From a virus, in IMG/VR virus record IMGVR_UViG_3300050015_000656, positions 1 to 64,000 of that record: 64,000 nt of DNA; one strand, given 5' to 3'. Below the pieces are notes generated by a model. The model saw only the letters and a list, made by a program, of their open reading frames with translations. It had not been told where the DNA came from and ran no database searches. This document shows positions 22,575-30,449 of this stretch, piece by piece (positions within the stretch are counted from its first letter, which is position 1; every line of letters starts with the position of its first letter). Both the position numbers and the translations under genes were made by a program.

Positions 22575-25500
22575 TTATTCCAAAACTAATGAGGAAATAC
22601 CGTCTTCATCCACAGTCACATTAATAAGGTAATCTGGGTTGATTTCTTCCTTATGTTCGATGACTAAAGTTTTCTTCATGTGGTTTTTAATAACATGAAG
22701 TATCTCAATGAATTCTTCAACGCTTTCGTCACTTAATTTACCCATAACTTCGTCAAGTAAGAACATCATTGGTTTTGCCTTGATGTTAATTTGATTCAGA
22801 GCGAACTTTAACACCACGCTTGAGAATGTTCTTTCCTTACCACTTGCTGAGATACAATCAATGACTGCGCCAGGTCTGCTGTTGTAGACTAATTTAGGTC
22901 TGAGGTCGTCTTCATCGAGCCATACCTTAAACTGTGCTACCGACAATATGTTTTCCAAGGTCAGATTAATCTTAGGCAGAATATAATTAACAAGCATTTG
23001 CTTTGGAATACCGTCACGGTGCACGCACTTCTTATATAGTGCCATAACAGAGTCTTGATATTCCTGTATTTTAAACTCGACAATCAGTAATTCGTTGTTT
23101 TTAATTCTGATTTGTCTGTCAGCAATTGCTGTTTTTTTCAGATACAAATCTTCTGTAAGTTCACGCTCATCGTTTTCAAGTAAACGAATCTTATCCTTTG
23201 CAGCGACAATACCCTTTTCAATCTTCTGATTTTCTTCGATTTGTAATATGTTATTGTCGTAATTGTCAATTTTCTGTTGCAGGATTGAAATTTTAAGTTC
23301 TTCGTTCTGAATCTTCACGGGAATCTGGTCGAGTTCTACTTGAAGTTCTTTACGCCTGTTGACATCATTCATTTCGTTGGTGAGCGTACCGATTTCTTTC
23401 AGCGTACTTTCCATTTCAAGAGCATCGTTTTCAATAATTGTCTTAACTCCAGTAATTTCCTTATTTTTAGCATCAATTACATCTTGATTATTTTTAATGT
23501 CAACACTAAGCCATTTTTTAATGTCATCGGCAAGAGGAAACATTAATGCCTCAACTGCTTTAATCTTTTCAGTGATATGGTCTTGATGCTCTGCAGTTAA
23601 TAGCTGTCCACAAGTAGGACAGATTTTACTATCTTTGAGTTCTTGAATATCTTTCTTATATTGTGCACCTTGTTGTTTATGTCTTAAAACATAGCCATTA
23701 AATATCTCAATCTGATGCTCTGCAGCCATGATGGTTTGTTCATGACCCTTGATTACCATCCTATTAGTATACTCATTAGTTTTATGTGCATCCTTTTTCC
23801 AAGTAAGTTGTTGTAACCTTTCAGCATCATATGTTTCCCGCAAAGCTGCGATACTTGTTTCAAGAATGCCTTTACGTTGATTGTGTTGCTTGATAGTCTC
23901 GTTATGTATACCAATAGTCTTCTTGACACTATCTACGCTTAAATTAGCTATTTCGGGGTCTATTTTAAACAATTTCTTCGTCAATGTCTCGACATAGGTT
24001 CTACCTGTTTGAATTTTTCCTTGAACTTCAGGGATTTTAATTGTTTCGTAATCCAGTACTTCGGCATCAAGCAATCTAATATCTTCCAAGTATTGTTGAT
24101 TTTGCGATGTGGTTGCTTCGACATTACATGTGACTCTATTTCTCTCATTTGCTTTTTTCTGATATACCTTCAAACCTTCGAGTTTCTTGTCGAAAATGTC
24201 TAAGCCAGTGTCGAAGAGTAGTGAGTCAATAAAAACTGCCATATCATTTGATAATATGCGGTTTAACGTATCAGAGGTAGTCATGACAATACGCATAAAG
24301 TTATCATAAGTGCCTAAGATGATGTCTAAGTTCTTTTGGGTTTTTATTCTGCGGTCATCATCGAGTTTTTCCAATACTGTATTATCATCCATTTCTTCAT
24401 CAGGATTTGACAGCAAATAATAACTCAATGTGGTTGGAGCACCTTTAATCTCACCAGATTTGTTTTTTTCAATTGTGGTTTTTTTCTTGATACCATAATA
24501 TTCACCATTGGCTTCGATTACAATATAACCCTCGCAAAAGGTCGCACCGTTTCTGTTGTTGACAAAACGTGAATCACCAAATTGTTTACGACTTTCTGTT
24601 TCCAATGACTTACCGAACAATATGTAGGTGATAAGTTTCATGATAGTTGTTTTCCCGGCAGTGTTTATACCTGTAATCTGAAACAAACCATCCATGTCAC
24701 GCCAATCAACGTCAATGTTAGCATATGATGCGAAATTCCTACCACCGAACTTAATCACGTTCCACTCAAGGTTGCTTACCTCATCAAGGGTAATGCTTGC
24801 AGTAATCTCTTCATCCAATGCAATTATATCTGCAACAAGTTGTGGGTCAGTACCGATTTTTTCCAAGTATTCTTTGAATATTTCGTGCTGAACAGCCTCA
24901 TCGCTGATGTTTTCAATGGTAACGTTTTCATTGACATCCATTTTATCGGCTTCAATGAATTCGTTTTTGTGCGAGATAATAACGTTTTTATGTTGTGACT
25001 TTAAAAATTCAACTAATTTTCTCTCATTATCTTTTGTCCTTGACTGCGGAAGCGTACCCCAGACAAATCTGACTCTCATGTGCTTCGTAGGATTTGGTAT
25101 GTCTAATTCCAAGTCATCAAAGTCAGTAAACGGAGTGATTTTGACGTTTTTAAATGAATAATTATTCTTAATTGGGAACTCTTCAGCACTCATAGAATCC
25201 AAATGCCACAACAGATATCCGTGGAAATTGTCGTCACCCTCACTTACGTCCTGTGCAATTAATGACCCGCAATATGCTTTGGTATGTAATGCATCGAGAT
25301 ACTGCATCCTATGTATGTCACCAAACATAGATAGGTCGCCTTTGAACTCTGAAAGTTTGTAATATGACTTACTTTTCATTTCAAACCCAGTGGTTGACTT
25401 ACAGCCACTTATCGGGTCATGGAATAGGTCAATTGCAATTTGACCATCAGTTCTTCCACTGAGAAATTCTTTACCTGCCTTGGTTTTCCAAGGATTGTTT

Positions 25501-25898
25501 TTCTGGTCACCATGATGCCAAACCGCCCAAACTACATTATCGTCTTGATATAACGTTGTTTTATCGTAGTATTCGACATTGGGATTGTTCAATGTCTTGA
25601 CGATTGCACGTATACTATCAACTCGCTTGAGATTTTTCTTCCTGCAGTCGTGATTACCTCTTGTTATCCTCACAGGAGCAATCATTGCCAAAGTATTGAG
25701 TAAATCGTGTGCTAATATAAGTTGTTCACCCTGTAAGTCAAGGTAATCGTGAACCAAGTCACCGACAACAACAATTCTGTCGGGTTTTTCTTTTTCTAAA
25801 GATTTTATGAGATTTTTAAATACTTCTTCGTATTCGTCATTTCGTACTGGTACTTTTCTGATGTGGATATCTGCAAGGTGAGCAATCTTTTTTATCAT
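22575..25898 (-). CDS. Mre11-Rad50 (SbcD-SbcC; T4 gp47-gp46) fusion nuclease/ATPase
   Basis: 1107 aa carrying both subunits. Residues 1-~340 are a calcineurin-type nuclease like SbcD/gp47: ADIHIRK, VVVGDLVHD, RGNHD, WHHGD and GDIHRMQ hold the metal ligands. From ~390 it is SbcC/gp46-like: Walker A GINTAGKTT (near 410), a coiled coil with the zinc hook CPTCGQLL (near 758), a second coil, signature region SASGKERTFSS and Walker B MMFLLDEVMG (near 1043). In T4 gp46/47 form a complex that resects DNA ends and supports recombination-dependent replication. The fusion is unbroken in frame. A host-type promoter precedes it. Confidence 0.92.
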   Translation of the reverse strand: MIKKIAHLADIHIRKVPVRNDEYEEVFKNLIKSLEKEKPDRIVVVGDLVHDYLDLQGEQLILAHDLLNTLAMIAPVRITRGNHDCRKKNLKRVDSIRAIVKTLNNPNVEYYDKTTLYQDDNVVWAVWHHGDQKNNPWKTKAGKEFLSGRTDGQIAIDLFHDPISGCKSTTGFEMKSKSYYKLSEFKGDLSMFGDIHRMQYLDALHTKAYCGSLIAQDVSEGDDNFHGYLLWHLDSMSAEEFPIKNNYSFKNVKITPFTDFDDLELDIPNPTKHMRVRFVWGTLPQSRTKDNERKLVEFLKSQHKNVIISHKNEFIEADKMDVNENVTIENISDEAVQHEIFKEYLEKIGTDPQLVADIIALDEEITASITLDEVSNLEWNVIKFGGRNFASYANIDVDWRDMDGLFQITGINTAGKTTIMKLITYILFGKSLETESRKQFGDSRFVNNRNGATFCEGYIVIEANGEYYGIKKKTTIEKNKSGEIKGAPTTLSYYLLSNPDEEMDDNTVLEKLDDDRRIKTQKNLDIILGTYDNFMRIVMTTSDTLNRILSNDMAVFIDSLLFDTGLDIFDKKLEGLKVYQKKANERNRVTCNVEATTSQNQQYLEDIRLLDAEVLDYETIKIPEVQGKIQTGRTYVETLTKKLFKIDPEIANLSVDSVKKTIGIHNETIKQHNQRKGILETSIAALRETYDAERLQQLTWKKDAHKTNEYTNRMVIKGHEQTIMAAEHQIEIFNGYVLRHKQQGAQYKKDIQELKDSKICPTCGQLLTAEHQDHITEKIKAVEALMFPLADDIKKWLSVDIKNNQDVIDAKNKEITGVKTIIENDALEMESTLKEIGTLTNEMNDVNRRKELQVELDQIPVKIQNEELKISILQQKIDNYDNNILQIEENQKIEKGIVAAKDKIRLLENDERELTEDLYLKKTAIADRQIRIKNNELLIVEFKIQEYQDSVMALYKKCVHRDGIPKQMLVNYILPKINLTLENILSVAQFKVWLDEDDLRPKLVYNSRPGAVIDCISASGKERTFSSVVLKFALNQINIKAKPMMFLLDEVMGKLSDESVEEFIEILHVIKNHMKKTLVIEHKEEINPDYLINVTVDEDGISSLVLE

Positions 25899-25913
25899 TA
25901 CTAAAAATTTTTA

Positions 25914-25944
25914 CAAATATATCTAAATCACCCTTATAATGCAA
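25914..25944 (-). promoter_or_regulatory. Host-type promoter (TTG-N20-TATATTTG)
   Basis: - strand TTG (25944-25942), 20 nt, then TATATTTG (25921-25914), 15 nt before ATG 25898. Confidence 0.65.
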
Positions 25945-25950
25945 GGGTTT

Positions 25951-26697
25951 TTATAAATTGTCAATAATCCACGAATTACTTGACTTATCTCTTTTAATAT
26001 GATATTTTTTTATCAGTCTATAAAATGTCCTTAAATTCATATTTATTTTTTTGGCTGCAATATTAATCGTACCGGATGAATTTAATGCCTTAAGCATCGA
26101 TGAAACCTTTTGAAATTCTAAATTTAATTCACCGTTATCTACCTTTCTCAAAATTGTGCTTCCACCATAATTTTTATTAAAAAGTATACCTGTTCCATTG
26201 TCTAATCTACCGAAATAATTAATAAACACTTGCTCAATATGATATGCATCAATTTCAGTAACATTTTCAATCAACTTTACGGCAGAAAAATCATTGGTTG
26301 ACTTTAATTCATTAATGCGCTCGATTAAATTAGTGTCCCTATTATTCATGTCTGAAATTCTACCGTTTTTACCCTTACCAAAATATATTGGTTCATAGTA
26401 TAAATAAAAATTACCAACTCTAATATCTACTTCTTTTCTCATATTATAATATACATAAACGTAATAATTATTGGTCGCACGATTGTTGTTGATTGTGTCG
26501 ATGATTGTAGCATCTTCGATTTTTATTTCATTAAAATAATTAATATCGGTGATTTTAATCTTATAATGTTCTAATATCGCTTCCTCAATCACATCATTTA
26601 CGCTAACGTCTTGATTTTCATCTTTAGATAATGTTATTCTAATTTCTTCAAGTTTATTAAATAAACCATCAGATAACTCATACACAATTTTTTTCAT
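25951..26697 (-). CDS. LEM3-type GIY-YIG endonuclease with C-terminal HTH
   Basis: 248 aa from ATG 26697, chosen over 26763 because a GTATTTATA box lies 13 nt upstream. The N-terminal part (KIVYELSDGLFNKLEEI ... VNDVIEEAILEHY) looks like a ribbon-helix-helix. The nuclease core has NYYVYVYYNMR then PIYFGKGKNGRISDM, matching the long-spaced LEM3/T4-like GIY-YIG class. A C-terminal INIAAKKINMNLRTFYRLIKKYHI is a helix-turn-helix for DNA recognition. It is a probable free-standing homing endonuclease. Confidence 0.75.
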   Translation of the reverse strand: MKKIVYELSDGLFNKLEEIRITLSKDENQDVSVNDVIEEAILEHYKIKITDINYFNEIKIEDATIIDTINNNRATNNYYVYVYYNMRKEVDIRVGNFYLYYEPIYFGKGKNGRISDMNNRDTNLIERINELKSTNDFSAVKLIENVTEIDAYHIEQVFINYFGRLDNGTGILFNKNYGGSTILRKVDNGELNLEFQKVSSMLKALNSSGTINIAAKKINMNLRTFYRLIKKYHIKRDKSSNSWIIDNL

Positions 26698-26710
26698 AAC
26701 TAAAATTTTA

Positions 26711-26719
26711 TATAAATAC
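26711..26719 (-). promoter_or_regulatory. Phage box GTATTTATA
   Basis: - strand CAGTATTTATATAAAA, 13 nt before ATG 26697. Confidence 0.55.
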
Positions 26720-26830
26720 TGACAATTTTGAAATTTGTCATGTTTTAATGTAAATTTTGACATTAAATACTCAATGGTATGATTTCTGATAAGTTATGTG
26801 AAAATAACTTTATTTAAAATTTTAAAAGCT

Positions 26831-27187
26831 ATGTTAGTAAGAAGAAGCACAACACCATCCATTTTGGATTTGATATTCGATGACGATTTATTTAATCCAT
26901 TCAAAGACACATCGATTCAATGCCCGATTCACGATGTTATCGAAAACGAAAAAGAATTTGTTGTTGAAGCAATGTTAGCCGGGGTTAAAAAGGAAGATGT
27001 TCTCGTTGATATCAACGCAAGGAGATTGTCAATTGAGGCAGTACGCAAGGAAGTTAAAGACCTGAAATACAACCGTAAAGAATCCTATACAGGCAAATAT
27101 AAAAGGTCTTTCATTTTACCGGATATTGCCGATGCAGAAAACATCACAGCCAACTTGGAAGACGGGGTACATGAACAGTTCGGTTAA
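26831..27187 (+). pseudogene. 5' fragment of hsp20 small heat-shock protein, interrupted by a TnpB element
   Basis: From ATG 26831 the frame gives an Hsp20/alpha-crystallin protein: a short N-terminal arm, then PIHDVIENEKEFVVEAMLAGVKKEDVLVDINARRLSIEA, YTGKYKRSFILPDIADAENITANLEDGV. The next strands, normally LTVTIPK, are replaced by HEQFG and a stop that comes from inserted DNA after 27169. The missing C-terminus is intact at 28620-28685. Small heat-shock proteins prevent aggregation; phages encode them to protect or fold virion proteins. The truncated product lacks the last beta-strands and the dimer/oligomer-forming tail, so it is likely non-functional. Confidence 0.88.
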
Positions 27188-27269
27188 ATCTACAAAAAAT
27201 TACAAGAACCTATGAAAATCTATGAAAAAAATAAATTTAAGAAAAACCGATATTTTTATTTAATATATA

Positions 27270-27278
27270 CTATTTATA
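27270..27278 (+). promoter_or_regulatory. Phage-box variant CTATTTATA before tnpB
   Basis: + strand, 32 nt before ATG 27311, inside the inserted element. The spacing is longer than at most other copies. Confidence 0.3.
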
Positions 27279-27310
27279 AAAGGGATTAAAAATTAACCCG
27301 TAAAACAAAA

Positions 27311-28603
27311 ATGATAAAAGCAGTTAAAATAAGACTTTATCCGAACAAAACTCAAAGTAGTTATATAAATCGTCTATGTGGTTCATATAGAAAGATTTAT
27401 AATATGTGTTTGGAGAAGAAAATAACCGCTTATACAACAGATAAAACAACAGTAACATTTGGTGATTTAGGTAAATATTTTCATCAAGACCTAACTAAAA
27501 ATGAAGAATTTAATTATCTTAATGAACACAATACTAAAGTATTAAAGCAAAGTATTATTGATTTAATGGATGCCTATAAACGATTCTTCATCAACAATAC
27601 TGGTTTTCCAAAATATAAATCAAAACATGACAGTAAACAATCGGCAAGGTTTCCTTTAGAAGCAATATCAAAACTAAATAGTTATTCAGATAATAAAATA
27701 ACTTTAGGTAAAAACTTACAAAAGATTGGCTTTGAATGCAGTGACAGAGATAAAAATTATTTAACTAATCATAAAGATAAAATTAAATCAGCAACTATAA
27801 GTAGAACCAAATCAGATAAATATTTTTTATCAATACTAATTGAAAATATAATTGAAAAACAAATACCAGAACCAACTAATGATATTTTAGGTATTGATAT
27901 TGGTATAAAAGATTTTATGGTTTGTTCTGATGGTCAGGTATTTGATAACTTAAAGTTAAAAAGAAATAATGAAAAGACTTTAACTAAATTACAAAGACAA
28001 TTAAGTAAAAAAGTTATTGGGAGTCATAACAGGTATAAAATCAAATTAAAATTAGCAAAGAAACACGAAAAATTAAATAATATAAAAATAAATTACATAC
28101 ATAACATTACAACTCAATTAGTTCGTGAGAACCAAACGATAGTTATTGAGAATTTAAATGTTAAAGGTATGTTAAAAAACCATTGTTTGGCAAAATCAAT
28201 TCAAGATTTAAGTATCAACGAGACATTCAGACAGTTAAAATATAAATCTGAATGGTATGGAAGAGATTTGATTATAATAGACAGATGGTTTCCTTCATCA
28301 AAATTATGTAATGTTTGCGGTTATAAGTATAAAGAATTATCATTAAAAGAAAGGTATTGGACTTGTCCAGACTGTGGAACACAACATAATAGAGATTATA
28401 ATGCCGCAACAAACATTAAAAATGAAGGTCAGAGAATTTTAAATAATAAAATAGGGACACGTTATCCCGAATTTACGCTTGAGGACAATCCAACTATGGA
28501 TGACAGACTTAGCAATAAGGTACTAAAAAGTAGTGATTGGTTGAGACAAGAAGAAAAAAGTACAAATAGTGAACGAAGTGAACTTCGTACTAATTTTTTG
28601 TAG
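27311..28603 (+). CDS. tnpB: TnpB-like RNA-guided nuclease (copy 2, inside hsp20)
   Basis: 430 aa. The RuvC triad is complete: D196 in LGIDIG, E280 in VIENL and D362 in HNRDYNAATNI. The zinc ribbon is CNVCGY ... CPDCGT. An N-terminal helix-turn-helix-like TnpB start (AVKIRLYPNKTQ) is typical. It ends in TAG. It is long for a TnpB, with a Ser/Glu/Arg-rich tail after the triad (SDWLRQEEKSTNSERSEL) that probably also encodes the start of the omega RNA. A + strand gene in an otherwise - strand region, it is carried by the element that splits hsp20. Confidence 0.93.
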   Translation: MIKAVKIRLYPNKTQSSYINRLCGSYRKIYNMCLEKKITAYTTDKTTVTFGDLGKYFHQDLTKNEEFNYLNEHNTKVLKQSIIDLMDAYKRFFINNTGFPKYKSKHDSKQSARFPLEAISKLNSYSDNKITLGKNLQKIGFECSDRDKNYLTNHKDKIKSATISRTKSDKYFLSILIENIIEKQIPEPTNDILGIDIGIKDFMVCSDGQVFDNLKLKRNNEKTLTKLQRQLSKKVIGSHNRYKIKLKLAKKHEKLNNIKINYIHNITTQLVRENQTIVIENLNVKGMLKNHCLAKSIQDLSINETFRQLKYKSEWYGRDLIIIDRWFPSSKLCNVCGYKYKELSLKERYWTCPDCGTQHNRDYNAATNIKNEGQRILNNKIGTRYPEFTLEDNPTMDDRLSNKVLKSSDWLRQEEKSTNSERSELRTNFL

Positions 28604-28640
28604 ATTTTTTTGAACGGTATTAACAGTTACAATTCCAAAA
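28500..28640 (+). ncRNA. Predicted omega RNA (reRNA) and guide
   Basis: TnpB systems make their guide RNA from the 3' end of tnpB and the right end, with the guide being the flanking DNA just outside. The palindrome at 28573-28588 is the expected scaffold stem. The guide would begin near 28620, in the hsp20 3' fragment. The boundaries are inferred, not seen. Confidence 0.4.
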
Positions 28641-28685
28641 CTTGACAAAGCCAAAGAACTAAAGACAAAAATTGAGATTAAATAA
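28620..28685 (+). pseudogene. 3' fragment of hsp20
   Basis: Encodes LTVTIPKLDKAKELKTKIEIK and a TAA stop, the last beta-strands and C-terminal I-x-I-type tail of an Hsp20 protein. It is in frame with the 5' fragment once 27170-28619 is removed. Confidence 0.88.
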
Positions 28686-28704
28686 CGCATGTCTCAAAAA
28701 CAAG

Positions 28705-28737
28705 ATGAGGTCACAAATTGTGACCTCATTTTTTATT
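28705..28737. terminator. Bidirectional terminator
   Basis: 11-bp stem ATGAGGTCACA / TGTGACCTCAT (28705-28715, 28719-28729) with a 3-nt loop and a T-run. It serves hsp20 (+) and the sigma factor (-, stop at 28733). Confidence 0.9.
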
Positions 28738-29383
28738 CGAATATGTCTTCTGGCATTGACTTCTTTAACTTTGTTTTTATGTAGTTGATTTTGTTGCTCA
28801 CAGTACTACTCGTAAGTTGGAATTCACTGCCAATTTCCTTATAGTCATACCCTTGAACATATTTCATATCAAGCAGGGCATAGTCATCGGGCGATATTTG
28901 TTTGGAAATATAGCTTAGTGCATTGCTATTCTCAAAGTTACATGAAGTTGAGTTTACAATTGAGCCAGTAACTGTGCCTGAGTTTGAAACTGAAACATTC
29001 CCATCACTCACAGTAAATGTATTGTTGAAATATCCACCCGAACCATAGTCACAGGAAGTCAGAGTAACATTTGTGTTTGCGGGTAATATGGTGGTACAGC
29101 AGACTGCAGTACAACGCCACTTATCTATCATGTAATTTTTACAGATTGTCAACACCCAAGATTTGAATTTAGCTTTGTGTTCGCTAAAGTCCTTGATGTT
29201 CATGAAGATTTTAATCAGCACTTCTGATACGTCATCGTCAATATCGTAATAGGTTTTGTATTTGCTTAAAATAAAATCTTTAACAACTTTTCTATAACGT
29301 TTATACAGTATTTCTTGTGCCGTCTGATTTCCATCCAAAATATTTTGAATTAGAACTATATCGTCCTGCTCCTTGCTTATCAT
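28733..29383 (-). CDS. ECF-like sigma factor with a Ser/Thr/Cys-rich insert
   Basis: 216 aa from the second ATG (29383); a start at 29416 is also possible. Region 2 reads from LIQNILDGNQTAQEILYKRY to SWVLTICKNYMIDKWR, with region 2.4 at the end. Region 4 is LLDMKYVQGYDYKEIGSEFQLTSSTVSNKINYIKTKLKK, a clear promoter-recognition HTH. Between them (about 28922-29113) sit ~64 residues rich in Ser, Thr, Asn, Gly and Cys, unlike a usual sigma linker. It overlaps the primase gene by about 80 nt in another frame. As the only sigma-like protein seen here, it is the candidate for reading the GTATTTATA box. Confidence 0.85.
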   Translation of the reverse strand: MISKEQDDIVLIQNILDGNQTAQEILYKRYRKVVKDFILSKYKTYYDIDDDVSEVLIKIFMNIKDFSEHKAKFKSWVLTICKNYMIDKWRCTAVCCTTILPANTNVTLTSCDYGSGGYFNNTFTVSDGNVSVSNSGTVTGSIVNSTSCNFENSNALSYISKQISPDDYALLDMKYVQGYDYKEIGSEFQLTSSTVSNKINYIKTKLKKSMPEDIFE

Positions 29384-30380
29384 AAGGTTTTGCCAACTTA
29401 TTAATAAAGTAATCATCCACAGTCAAACCCCTTGCGCTACGTAGGCTTTTCAGTACTTCGTCAATACCTCTTCTCTTACGAAGTTCATCCAAATCCTTCT
29501 CACAAGGAATTTTAACTATTTTGACCCTTTCCTCACAATCCACATAAATATTATGTAGGGTGTAATACAATTCAATAGCATTTTTATATGCGTCAGGGTC
29601 TAATAAAACCACAACATCTGGTTTTAATTCTTTCAGTTTTAAAAATAAAGTCGATGAAATTGTCTTTCCCAACATCGGTATGATGTTAACGGGGAAACTG
29701 AACATTTCAAATGCGCCTTCAACAAGATATACAGTAGAATCCCAATTTACAAATCCCTCATTAAAGATAATCTTGTCTTTATCAGACTTTGGATTATCAT
29801 AGGGTTTAATTTTCTTATTTCCAATATCATAATTTCTTGCAACGAAATAATTGACCTCACCGTTCTTATCGTATGACGGTACAATTATTCTTTTTTCATA
29901 TTTACCTGTAGTACAAAAACCAAGCCGATATTTTAAAATTATATCCCTTGATATCATTCTTTCATTAATCATGTAGTTATATGCCTCAAAATGTTCTTGA
30001 TTTGTTGCATCCATTTGACTGAATAAAATCATTTCCTCTGGCAACTTTACAGCTACATATTCTTTTTCATCATCCTCATTATATTCATAATCTGCATAAA
30101 TGCTTGCATATGATTTATAAAGGTCATAATCTATCGAAGTTCCGAATGTCCGGATTAATCTGCCAAGCGAACCACTGAACTTTGGCTCATCACACTTCCA
30201 ACACCTAAACATTCTCTTAGCAGTGTTGATTTCTAAGTTGAATTTTCCGTCAGGATAACTAAGACCCTCTCTTTCTTGGCAATGCGGACAGTTAACCTGT
30301 ACCTGTTCAGATACTTGCAAACCATTTACATCGCCAAAGACGTTCTGGATTATACTATGAAATTCCTGTCCCCGAATCAT
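29301..30380 (-). CDS. DnaG-type DNA primase
   Basis: 359 aa. The N-terminal zinc-binding domain has CPHC (C31, C34) and CWKC (C60, C63). The core includes LKYRLGFCTTGKYEKRIIVPSYDKNGEVNYFVARNY, then the TOPRIM region with VYLVEGAFEMFS (catalytic Glu) and VVLLDPDAYKNA (DxD). No C-terminal helicase domain is present, so it would work with a separate helicase, as T4 gp61 does with gp41. A textbook host promoter (TTTG-N19-TATATTTG) ends only 5 nt before the ATG, making a near-leaderless mRNA. Confidence 0.9.
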   Translation of the reverse strand: MIRGQEFHSIIQNVFGDVNGLQVSEQVQVNCPHCQEREGLSYPDGKFNLEINTAKRMFRCWKCDEPKFSGSLGRLIRTFGTSIDYDLYKSYASIYADYEYNEDDEKEYVAVKLPEEMILFSQMDATNQEHFEAYNYMINERMISRDIILKYRLGFCTTGKYEKRIIVPSYDKNGEVNYFVARNYDIGNKKIKPYDNPKSDKDKIIFNEGFVNWDSTVYLVEGAFEMFSFPVNIIPMLGKTISSTLFLKLKELKPDVVVLLDPDAYKNAIELYYTLHNIYVDCEERVKIVKIPCEKDLDELRKRRGIDEVLKSLRSARGLTVDDYFINKLAKPYDKQGAGRYSSNSKYFGWKSDGTRNTV

Positions 30381-30385
30381 AGGGA

Positions 30386-30416
30386 CAAATATAAATAAAA
30401 AAATGCTCCAATCAAA
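30386..30416 (-). promoter_or_regulatory. Host-type promoter TTTG-N19-TATATTTG
   Basis: - strand TTTG (30416-30413), exactly 19 nt, then TATATTTG (30393-30386), 5 nt before the primase ATG. It lies within the terminator hairpin of the upstream gene. Confidence 0.75.
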
Positions 30417-30428
30417 GGATTTGGAGCA
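30394..30428 (-). terminator. Rho-independent terminator
   Basis: 8-bp stem TGCTCCAA / TTGGAGCA (30404-30411, 30421-30428) with a 9-nt loop and a - strand T-run. It ends the gene at 30450. Confidence 0.82.
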
Positions 30429-30449
30429 CTCATTTTAAAATATTCTCAA

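Larger units (their letters stand above)
27186..28607. repeat. 17-bp inverted repeat at the element's ends
   Basis: AAATCTACAAAAAATTA at 27186-27202 has its perfect reverse complement at 28591-28607, about 12-16 nt inside each junction. The right copy covers the tnpB stop codon. Confidence 0.8.
27170..28619 (+). mobile_element. TnpB-only IS200/IS605-like element inserted in hsp20
   Basis: About 1450 bp whose removal restores an open hsp20 frame: ...GACGGGGTA joins TTAACAGTT..., encoding DGV-LTVTIP. GGTA occurs at both junctions (27166-27169 and 28616-28619), so the exact ends may shift by up to 4 nt. There is no target duplication beyond that. The right end holds an imperfect palindrome, ACGAAGT-GA-ACTTCGT (28573-28588). 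A 17-bp inverted repeat lies just inside the ends. The element carries tnpB but no tnpA, so it would need a transposase in trans. Confidence 0.85.

Noticed and set aside
25932-25950. Terminator after the GIY-YIG gene at 25951 (CCCTT/AAGGG)
   Set aside because: Only a 5-bp stem, and the T-rich side lies in the wrong direction for the - strand gene.
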